Shown here in pieces: positions 7,877 through 12,891 of a stretch of 12,891 nt of DNA. The position numbers were made by a program, and so were the translations under genes. The notes beneath the pieces are model-generated. The model saw only the letters and a list, made by a program, of their open reading frames with translations, did not search any database and had not been told where the DNA came from. Numbering within the stretch: the first letter of the stretch is position 1; the number at the start of each line of letters is the position of its first letter. The stretch comes from DYMC01 sp035406705 (GTDB lineage: Bacteria > Verrucomicrobiota > Lentisphaeria > Victivallales > GWF2-50-93), in the NCBI GenBank assembly GCA_964426675.1, contig CAYRRM010000053.1:1-12891 (forward strand), given 5' to 3'.

Positions 7877-7891
7877 AATTTCCCATCTCCT
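7877..7891 (-). promoter_or_regulatory. Ribosome binding site pointing to an AUU start codon
   Basis: On the minus strand AGGAG (7891-7887) is followed by 7 nt and then ATT (7879-7877), which is in frame with the secreted protein gene. The out-of-frame ATG inside AGGAGATGGG gives only three codons before TAA. The next in-frame ATG at 7852 has no purine-rich site before it. The preceding prepilin stops at 7895-7897, so the ribosome site lies right behind it as at other junctions in this operon. Confidence 0.55.
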
Positions 7892-7894
7892 ATT

Positions 7895-8596
7895 TTACGA
7901 CCCTAAATAACCCCATCTTTTATAACTTTCCGAATTTTTATTCCAGACATCAGTTCGCCAGGATTCAACAACCTTTTTCAAAAACCATTCAACATGCCCA
8001 TCTACAAAAAGAATATTTCCTCCTGATAAATGTCTATCACTTATATCATAATAACCACTTTTCTCTATAAGGGATTCATCCGAAGAAGAAGCTCTTTTTC
8101 TATCTGCTACCATAATCTTTAAATTTGGTTCAGGAATCCGCGAAAGTTTACTTGGTGGTGACTGCCTCCATGTTTCTGAAAGACCATATCTTATATCTAA
8201 TAACTTGTAATTATATCCATATGAAATTGCATTATTCCAAAGAAGAGGACTTTTTAAATCATCACTTGGACAGGTTAGAAGTTTTTTATAAGGATGAGCA
8301 ACTGCAGAATCAGGGATTTTTTGATAACCTATATATTTTGCAATTACTCCAAACCATCTTACCTGATTTCCCCATGGTGGCACTCCCCAATATGGAAACC
8401 AATCATCATAATCCTGAATGTACATATGGAAAGCAAGACCTATCTGTTTCAGATTATTCATGCATACTGACTGTCTTGCTTTTTCCCTTGCCTTTGAAAG
8501 TGCAGGTAGCAACATCGCAGCCAAAATCGCGATGATGGCTACCACTACCAGAAGTTCTATCAAGGTAAAACCCGAGTTTCTTGCCCTTTTTTCCAT
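7895..8596 (-). CDS. Prepilin-type N-terminal cleavage/methylation and H-X9-DG protein
   Basis: This 233-residue protein begins MEKRARNSG, then FTLIELLVVVAIIAILAAM: a prepilin peptidase site between Gly9 and Phe10, Glu at mature +5, and a long hydrophobic helix. LPALSKAREKARQSVCMNNLKQIGLAF follows, the usual helical stalk of H-X9-DG prepilins. The globular part ends with SDRHLSGGNILFVDGHVEW (His189, Asp199-Gly200), the DUF1559-type signature. The start ATG has AAGGAGGT upstream. Such proteins occur in large paralogous sets in Planctomycetota and Lentisphaerota genomes, often next to secreted carbohydrate enzymes, and are thought to be part of a pseudopilus or surface fibre; their exact job is not known. 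Here it heads a module of secreted genes. Its first 31 codons and upstream DNA are duplicated exactly at 1104-1320. Confidence 0.92.
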   Translation of the reverse strand: MEKRARNSGFTLIELLVVVAIIAILAAMLLPALSKAREKARQSVCMNNLKQIGLAFHMYIQDYDDWFPYWGVPPWGNQVRWFGVIAKYIGYQKIPDSAVAHPYKKLLTCPSDDLKSPLLWNNAISYGYNYKLLDIRYGLSETWRQSPPSKLSRIPEPNLKIMVADRKRASSSDESLIEKSGYYDISDRHLSGGNILFVDGHVEWFLKKVVESWRTDVWNKNSESYKRWGYLGS

Positions 8597-8718
8597 TTTT
8601 CTTTACCTCCTTCTCTTAATTTCTTATTTCGCCTCTGTTTTAATAATTTACTCTCATATCACCTCACCTCCTTCAAAACACTCTTCATATATTCAAAGTC
8701 ATCTCTTGTCCCTTTTTC
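8502..8718 (-). repeat. 217-bp direct repeat, right copy (likely donor)
   Basis: Identical as read to 1104-1320. Here each part belongs to a complete gene: the isomerase 3' end (8659-8718), the leader 8597-8658, and the prepilin start (8502-8596). This makes it the likely source of the left copy. The identity breaks at the third base of prepilin codon 32 on one side and inside isomerase codon 229 on the other, so neither edge follows a gene boundary, and no inverted repeats or target duplications mark an insertion element. Confidence 0.95.
8640..8657 (-). other. Five-codon mini-ORF MRVNY between isomerase and prepilin
   Basis: The isomerase stop runs into TGATATG, and the ATG (8657-8655) opens ATG AGA GTA AAT TAT TAA. 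AAGGAGG lies 9 nt upstream, within the isomerase end. The dehydrogenase/isomerase junction at 9403-9409 has the same TGATATG form. It is either a leader peptide, a vestigial start of a lost gene, or chance. The left repeat copy carries the same mini-ORF at 1242-1259. Confidence 0.3.
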
Positions 8719-9405
8719 TACATCAGTCGGTTCCTCGTATTCAAGTCCTATATAGCCGGTATAAAATGGCAGTAGTTTCTCAAATATCCTTTTATAATCA
8801 ATAACTCCTTCTTTTAGCCGGCAGTATCTTGGTTTTTTATTTTCAAACTTTACACCCTTAAAATGAGTAAATCCAATATAAGGCAAAATATAATCAATTG
8901 CTTTTATCGGGTCTTCTCCATAATATAAAAAGTTTGCAGGGTCATAGTTTATCTTCACATTTTCCATACCAACTTCTTCTATTAATTTTTTGCAACTTTG
9001 TCCTGTGCTCATCAGCCCTCCATGATTTTCAACAATAAGTGTCAAATTATATTTACCTGCGACTTCGCCTATCTCCTTTAACAGATTACCAACCCTTTTA
9101 AACGATTCCTCACTTTCTTCCCATACATCACACAACCTTACATACTTTGCACCAAGAAAAGAAATTAAAGGTATTTCGTGTTTGTAATTGTATGTTATAG
9201 ATGCCTCTATAATGCGAACTCCTTTTCCGTCTGCTATTTTTTTATTCTTTTCAATTTTTTCTGTATCATTGTCAAAAGCAAGGGGTAATTTCAAAGGGTC
9301 TCCAAAATGAACGCAGATATCAGTAATTCCGATTTTTTTCATAAAATTACAGTAGTTATCAAAATCCCAGAATCTAAATCCCCAAGGTGAACTTGTAAAT
9401 TTCAT
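8659..9405 (-). CDS. Sugar phosphate isomerase/epimerase-like TIM barrel protein
   Basis: This 248-residue protein matches the xylose isomerase-like/AP endonuclease 2 TIM-barrel family. The expected metal ligands are visible in order: IVENHGG (Glu126), INYDPANFLYYGEDP (Asp155), FTHFKGVK (His181) and GLEYE (Glu222). Relatives isomerise or epimerise sugars, keto-sugars or inosose compounds with a divalent metal in the cytoplasm, and some act with a dehydrogenase that makes the keto form. The start ATG lies 1 nt after the dehydrogenase stop (TGATATG), with GGAGG just inside that gene, so the two are translationally coupled and likely catalyse sequential steps in one sugar pathway. The substrate cannot be told from sequence. 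Its last 19 codons recur as an orphan fragment at 1261-1320. Confidence 0.88.
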   Translation of the reverse strand: MKFTSSPWGFRFWDFDNYCNFMKKIGITDICVHFGDPLKLPLAFDNDTEKIEKNKKIADGKGVRIIEASITYNYKHEIPLISFLGAKYVRLCDVWEESEESFKRVGNLLKEIGEVAGKYNLTLIVENHGGLMSTGQSCKKLIEEVGMENVKINYDPANFLYYGEDPIKAIDYILPYIGFTHFKGVKFENKKPRYCRLKEGVIDYKRIFEKLLPFYTGYIGLEYEEPTDVEKGTRDDFEYMKSVLKEVR

Positions 9406-9406
9406 A

Positions 9407-10438
9407 TCAATCCTCCCATTTGAAAAGAATTTTTAAGATGTCATATTTATTTTCTTCAAGTTCTTTGTATGCCTTTGGTGCATCATCAACTGAATATTCC
9501 TTTGTATATAAACCTTTTGCATCAAATTTCCCTTCCGATATTAATTTCAGTATTTCCTCCTTATCTCCTGGATTTAATGCAATTGAAGCACTCACAAACA
9601 GGTCACTGCAATTCCATCTTGAATACCTTGTTATTACTATTGGCTGTCTGTACTGTCCCTGTAAATGTATTCTTCCACCAGGCCTTACATAATCAAAAAC
9701 ATCATCAACAATTTTTGGATTTCCACTTGCCTCTATCACGACATCAACCTTTTTCCCGTCATTTATATCCAACAATTCTTTCACCGGATTTTTGCATCTC
9801 AAATCAATCACACATTTACTAAATTTCCTTGCCAGTTTCAATCTTGTCTCATTTATATCACCAGCAATCACTTTACCTGCACCATATATCCTCAGCAGTT
9901 GAACTGCTGAAAGTCCTATAACTCCCATTCCTACAACTAAAACTGTTTCTCCCTGATAAACCTTAACCATATCTATTCCTTTTTTTGCAACACAGGCAAG
10001 ATATGCAATCACTGCCTCCTGATAACTAACATTTTCTGGTATTTTTGCTGGTCTATCCATTAATGCAGGACTTGTTTTTGGATTTTTTAGTGCGTATTCA
10101 CATTGACCTCCCCAGGCAGCCATATAATCAGGATAATACCTGACTTCATTCGCCATTACTCTATCACCAACCTTCAATGTCTCTCCTTTATTTGTCTTAA
10201 ATGCAGTTTTTCCAACATACACAACTTCTCCAACCTCTTCATAACCAGGAACACATGGATACCAGACACCTTCCCAATTTGCTTCTCCCCTGTATACGGC
10301 CATCTCTGTTCCTGTTGAAATTCCACTATATTTTGTCTTTACAACTATTGTCTCATCATCAACTTCAGCTAATCTTATCTCTTTCAATTCAACTTCTCTC
10401 GGTCTTTTTAAAATTATTGCTTTGCCTTTTTCATACAT
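9407..10438 (-). CDS. MDR-superfamily (alcohol dehydrogenase-like) oxidoreductase lacking zinc ligands
   Basis: This 343-residue medium-chain dehydrogenase has a GroES-like N-terminal part and a Rossmann domain with VVGMGVIG (residues 168-175) and VIAGD for NAD(P) binding. In classical zinc enzymes the catalytic Cys lies in GICGTD and the His in GHE. Here the matching stretches read SGISTGTE (38-45) and PGYEEVGEV (64-72), so both zinc ligands are replaced. No four-Cys structural zinc lobe is present. SGISTGTE is typical of the BchC-like and related zinc-independent MDR branch. The likely role is oxidising or reducing a sugar or sugar-derived hydroxyl before the isomerase acts; this is inferred from gene coupling. 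The ATG at 10438 has AGGAG upstream and follows the LacI gene by 8 nt. Confidence 0.88.
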   Translation of the reverse strand: MYEKGKAIILKRPREVELKEIRLAEVDDETIVVKTKYSGISTGTEMAVYRGEANWEGVWYPCVPGYEEVGEVVYVGKTAFKTNKGETLKVGDRVMANEVRYYPDYMAAWGGQCEYALKNPKTSPALMDRPAKIPENVSYQEAVIAYLACVAKKGIDMVKVYQGETVLVVGMGVIGLSAVQLLRIYGAGKVIAGDINETRLKLARKFSKCVIDLRCKNPVKELLDINDGKKVDVVIEASGNPKIVDDVFDYVRPGGRIHLQGQYRQPIVITRYSRWNCSDLFVSASIALNPGDKEEILKLISEGKFDAKGLYTKEYSVDDAPKAYKELEENKYDILKILFKWED

Positions 10439-10446
10439 TTTTTCTC

Positions 10447-11478
10447 CTATTTGAAATTTTTAAGTTCTGGTTTTATAAATATTTTCTGAACTTTTTTATT
10501 TTTACCTTCTATTTTCTCAAGAATTATTTCACCCGCCCTTTTCCCAATCTCTTCTCCTTTCTGTTCAACAAATGGAATTAAACCTTTAACGACTGAATTA
10601 AAATGGACTTCTGAAAACTCAGACAAATTTAGATCAACGGGGTCAAATCCAGTCAAAACTATATCATCTGGAATTTCTAATTTATTATCATAGCAAAACT
10701 TAAATCCATATTTGAAATAGAGTAAGCTTTCCACAAATATTGCATCTGGTTTTTCTTCTTTGAACATTTTTTCAAGTGCGGAATAAATATCAGATTGTGA
10801 GATTATATCCTTACATATAAGGTTTTCCTCTACCTTAATCTTGTTCTTCCTTAATGCAAGCAAATAACCTTCAAATCTATTCCCTAAAGCAGTTAATTTT
10901 TCTTTACTGCCAATATAAGCAATTTTTCTTTTCCCATTTTTTATCAAAGAATCCACTGCTTTAAAACTGCCAAATTTGTTATCACTCACAACAAAATCAA
11001 TATTCTTTTTGGGAAAATAATTGTCAACAAGAACAACCGGAATTCTTGACTTTTCTATTTCCTGCAATATTTCTTCATAATTTTCTCTTTTCTGTGGAGC
11101 AAGTATTAAACCTTCAACTTTTCTTTCAAAAAATGCCCGTAGATATTGTGTCTCCTTTTCTCCAAAATTTGAACTTGAAACAAGTGCAAAATAATTGCTT
11201 TTTGCAAGAACTCTTTCTATTCCTGATAGAATACTTAAATTAAAACTCCTTGTTAGATCCCCAAGAATTATTCCAATTGTTTGTGTTTTCCCGGTTTTTA
11301 ATTGAAGTCCAAGATAATCTGGTTTATAATTTTCCTTCTCAAGTTTCTTTTTTATTTTTTCAACGAGTTCTCTTCTTATTCTCTTTTCTTTCCACTTATT
11401 GTTGTAAACATATGATACTGTTGCTACACTCACTCCAATTTCTTCTGCAATCTCTTTTAATCTCTTCATCTTCTCCAT
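10447..11478 (-). CDS. LacI-family transcriptional regulator
   Basis: This 343-residue regulator has an N-terminal LacI helix-turn-helix (RLKEIAEEIGVSVATVSYVYNN) and hinge (PDYLGLQLKTGKTQTIGIIL). The periplasmic-binding-type effector domain follows, with LVSSSNFGEKE, VEGLILAP, IPVVLVDNYF, KRKIAYIGS, a later RFEGYLLAL, and PDDIVLTGFD. It should bind a sugar or sugar phosphate and control the downstream operon and itself. The ATG at 11478 is used here. A second ATG three codons in (11469, MKRLKEIAEE) fits the usual family start better, but neither has an ideal ribosome site. A strong promoter and two operator-like sites lie directly upstream. It is the most upstream gene of the AT-rich part. 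Confidence 0.93.
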   Translation of the reverse strand: MEKMKRLKEIAEEIGVSVATVSYVYNNKWKEKRIRRELVEKIKKKLEKENYKPDYLGLQLKTGKTQTIGIILGDLTRSFNLSILSGIERVLAKSNYFALVSSSNFGEKETQYLRAFFERKVEGLILAPQKRENYEEILQEIEKSRIPVVLVDNYFPKKNIDFVVSDNKFGSFKAVDSLIKNGKRKIAYIGSKEKLTALGNRFEGYLLALRKNKIKVEENLICKDIISQSDIYSALEKMFKEEKPDAIFVESLLYFKYGFKFCYDNKLEIPDDIVLTGFDPVDLNLSEFSEVHFNSVVKGLIPFVEQKGEEIGKRAGEIILEKIEGKNKKVQKIFIKPELKNFK

Positions 11479-11483
11479 CTGCT

Positions 11484-11492
11484 TAATCGTTT
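11484..11492 (-). promoter_or_regulatory. LacI-type operator half-site, downstream of promoter
   Basis: The minus strand reads GGAAACGATTAAG, a near-palindrome around a central CG as in LacI/GalR operators (AAACG-type). The 9-bp core AAACGATTA recurs at 11549-11557, 65 bp away. This copy lies between the predicted transcription start and the LacI start codon, where binding would repress. Confidence 0.5.
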
Positions 11493-11516
11493 CCCATTAA
11501 TATTCTTATACCACTC

Positions 11517-11544
11517 ATTATACCTATAAAAAGTTTTTTGTCAA
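11517..11544 (-). promoter_or_regulatory. Sigma-70 promoter for the LacI-led operon
   Basis: On the minus strand TTGACA (11544-11539) and TATAAT (11522-11517) are separated by 16 nt of A/T-rich sequence. Both hexamers match the consensus perfectly. Transcription would start near 11510, about 30 nt before the LacI start codon. No comparable promoter was found between the later genes, which are mostly packed within 0-62 nt. Confidence 0.8.
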
Positions 11545-11548
11545 GAGA

Positions 11549-11557
11549 TAATCGTTT
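11549..11557 (-). promoter_or_regulatory. LacI-type operator half-site, upstream of promoter
   Basis: The minus strand reads TTAAACGATTATC, sharing the core AAACGATTA with the site at 11484-11492 and forming TAA-n-CG-n-TTA symmetry. It lies just upstream of the -35 box. Together the pair could support looping or cooperative binding by a LacI-type tetramer. It is also the last AT-rich sequence before the composition change. Confidence 0.45.
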
Positions 11558-11684
11558 AACCGGACATTCCGAGATGAGACCCGCGGTGTCAAGGAGGCAA
11601 GACTGGAAGGCATCGGCGTCAATCTCTCTCCCGAAGCCAGACACATTCTTCACCACCCTTTTATGTCAAATTTTTGGGCGGAGT
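11558..11684. other. GC-rich gene-free stretch after the composition break
   Basis: The DNA changes from AT-rich to GC-rich at about 11,556. In the plus strand one frame is open from 11552 to 11764 and reads plausibly at first (RDETRGVKEARLEGIGVNL, then SPEARHILHHPF). It has no start codon and runs 80 nt into the opposing URO-D-like gene, so it may be a truncated gene tail or simply intergenic DNA. I see no terminator hairpin behind the gene ending at 11685. Confidence 0.4.
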
Positions 11685-12815
11685 TTAGAGGTTTTCCTCC
11701 TGAAGGCTGTGCCAGATTTTCATGGCTTCCTCTTGAGTCTCGCCAGGGGAAAGCGGGCCGATGAGAATAAGGTTTCCCTTCCGGCGCAGATAGGAAAGAA
11801 CGCGCCGGTAGTAACTTTTCAGGTCCTCTCCATCCTTTCTGGGGATACTGCCGAAATAGATTTTGCCGGAGGTCTCTATTTGGCTTAAGGTCTTTTTCCA
11901 GTCATACTTTTCCGGATTGCCGAAGTTTACTGCCTTGACTTCCGGCGCCTGAAGGAGCCTGTCCAGGAGGGTGCGGCCATCCCCGCAGAAGTGGAACCAG
12001 CCGCCAAAGGGAGCCACAGACTTAAAAGCAAACGGCAGGACTTTTTCCACCAGCCCCGGAGAAATCAGGGTGGTGGTATCTTCGCAGGAACGAACTCCGC
12101 AGCCGGCCATGTAAAGGGTAGCGCTGTGGCAACCGGATGTGGCTGGCTCGCCAATCCAGTCTTTAAGAATCTGGCTGGCTCGCCGGTAAACATAGCCGGT
12201 CAGCTCCAGCAGGTGTTCCACGAAGTCAAAATCGTCGTATAACTGGTAGAAAAGGTCATCGCCATAAATTAGATGGGCCAGATCAAACACTCCCTGGGTG
12301 TCTGGCAGATAAATCTTCACCGCGGTTGGCTTCAGGTACTCCTGATAGACCTGCAAATACAGCCGGCACTGGCGCATTAAGCCTTTTTCCTCCACCGGTT
12401 CCAATTTTTCCGGGGAAAGTTCCAGCAACTGCCGTTTGGTGAGTCGTTCATGGAGCCAGGGCATCTTGTCCGGGAAAATTTTCTGCGAAAGGCCAAAGAC
12501 CGAGGCAAGAAAACCTGTTCCGAAATTCACCCGGACGGATGGGACCGCGTCACTGCCGCCCCGAAGAACCGCCAGGGCAACCCACAACTGCTCCAGCAAC
12601 ATCTTTTCCGGGTCGAAAAACTGCTCCTGTAGATTGTACCGGGGAAACCTTTCTCGTTCCGGCACCTGCCCGGTGAGCAGCAGCGGCAAAAAGTCCACTG
12701 ACTGATGCTGCCAGACCGCGGCCTGCCTGGTCTGGCCGGCAGCCAAACGTTTTTCATCCGTGGCTTCCTGAATCAAACCTATCAGCTCTTTCAAGTTTTC
12801 TCTTAACATGGCCAT
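11685..12815 (-). CDS. GC-rich uroporphyrinogen decarboxylase-like (URO-D superfamily) protein
   Basis: This 376-residue protein has the URO-D/MtaA-type C-terminal half: GVFDLAHLIYGDDLFYQLYDD, a long helix region, GGWFHFCGDGRTLLD (His275, Cys277) and VKAVNFGNPEKYD. The H-x-C-G motif is the shared zinc/thiol-type feature with the product of 1326-2474, but the two proteins differ nearly everywhere else and belong to different subfamilies. Methyl transfer from an unknown substrate to a corrinoid partner is the family-based guess; no corrinoid protein gene is visible. The ATG at 12815 has AAAGGG 7 nt upstream. A second ATG two codons later is possible. Its high G+C and GC-ending codons are unlike every other gene here, so it was either acquired recently or belongs to another genome joined in assembly. 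Confidence 0.8.
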   Translation of the reverse strand: MAMLRENLKELIGLIQEATDEKRLAAGQTRQAAVWQHQSVDFLPLLLTGQVPERERFPRYNLQEQFFDPEKMLLEQLWVALAVLRGGSDAVPSVRVNFGTGFLASVFGLSQKIFPDKMPWLHERLTKRQLLELSPEKLEPVEEKGLMRQCRLYLQVYQEYLKPTAVKIYLPDTQGVFDLAHLIYGDDLFYQLYDDFDFVEHLLELTGYVYRRASQILKDWIGEPATSGCHSATLYMAGCGVRSCEDTTTLISPGLVEKVLPFAFKSVAPFGGWFHFCGDGRTLLDRLLQAPEVKAVNFGNPEKYDWKKTLSQIETSGKIYFGSIPRKDGEDLKSYYRRVLSYLRRKGNLILIGPLSPGETQEEAMKIWHSLQEENL

Positions 12816-12843
12816 TGTTTGCCCTTTCTTGATAAACTGTACG

Positions 12844-12858
12844 CTAACGATACGTTAG
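12844..12858. promoter_or_regulatory. Perfect dyad CTAACG-ATA-CGTTAG upstream of the GC-rich gene
   Basis: Two 6-bp arms with a 3-bp spacer form a perfect inverted repeat 29 bp before the start codon of the gene at 12815. The short spacer and absence of a T-run argue for a protein-binding site of the TetR-operator kind and against a terminator. No clear -35/-10 pair can be placed with confidence in 12816-12891, and no cognate regulator gene is inside the window. Confidence 0.5.
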
Positions 12859-12891
12859 TTTGTATATTACTCCTTGTGAACTCTCCATAAT

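Noticed and set aside
1104..8718. A composite transposon bounded by the two 217-bp repeats
   Set aside because: No transposase gene lies inside, the repeats lack terminal inverted repeats, and they consist of host coding sequence.
11538..11888. Plus-strand open frame of 116 residues at the composition border
   Set aside because: It overlaps the URO-D-like gene for 200 nt in antisense, has no ribosome site, and its sequence (arginine- and serine-rich) looks like a shadow frame of GC-rich DNA.
12436..12705. Several open frames on both strands inside the GC-rich gene
   Set aside because: High G+C leaves few stops. Only the 11685-12815 frame shows family motifs and a ribosome site.
1..12891. 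CRISPR arrays, tRNA or rRNA genes
   Set aside because: No regularly spaced short repeats, no cloverleaf with a TTCGA-type arm and no rRNA core sequence were seen on either strand.

Overview
The window divides into two parts of different composition. Positions 1 to about 11,555 are AT-rich (by eye about one third G+C), and every gene there is on the minus strand. From about 11,556 to the right end the sequence is clearly GC-rich (above half by eye) and holds one complete minus-strand gene. The AT-rich part has strong AGGAGG-type ribosome binding sites, prepilins with a conserved FTLIELLVVVAIIAILAAM start and an H-X9-DG motif, a LacI-type regulator, a GH42-like secreted protein and a uroporphyrinogen-decarboxylase-like (URO-D-like) methyltransferase. 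This mix suggests an uncultured bacterium of the Planctomycetota/Lentisphaerota/Omnitrophota kind living on complex carbohydrate. That assignment is inference from gene style only.

Read in the direction of transcription (right to left), the AT-rich part looks like one long sugar-use operon. It starts with a LacI-family regulator (10447-11478) behind a near-consensus sigma-70 promoter flanked by two AAACGATT half-operators. Next come a zinc-less MDR-type dehydrogenase (9407-10438) and a sugar-phosphate isomerase/epimerase-like TIM barrel (8659-9405). The first prepilin-headed module follows: prepilin 7895-8596, a secreted unknown 7073-7852 (probably starting at an AUU codon at 7879), a 1235-residue secreted GH42-like protein 3352-7059, and a glycerophosphodiester phosphodiesterase (GDPD) 2633-3355 coupled to it by an ATGA overlap. 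Then come a URO-D/MtaA-like protein (1326-2474) and a second prepilin-headed module: a frameshifted prepilin 561-1198 and a secreted beta-sandwich protein that runs off the left edge (1-549).

The most striking structure is a 217-bp direct repeat, identical as read, at 1104-1320 and 8502-8718. Each copy carries the last 19 codons and stop of the isomerase gene, the 62-nt leader and the first 31 codons of a prepilin. At the right copy all of these belong to intact genes. At the left copy the isomerase tail is an orphan lying 5 bp after the URO-D stop, and the prepilin body behind it is a different sequence with a 1-nt deletion. This points to copying or gene conversion of a prepilin 5' cassette from the right locus to the left one. 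A 217-bp repeat is also a place where a short-read assembly could join wrongly.

The GC-rich end carries a second, distantly related URO-D-like protein (11685-12815) behind a CTAACG-ATA-CGTTAG dyad that looks like a regulator operator. The composition break lies just behind the LacI promoter and operator, so the right end is either horizontally acquired or an assembly join. No tRNA, rRNA, CRISPR array, transposase or convincing intrinsic terminator was seen.
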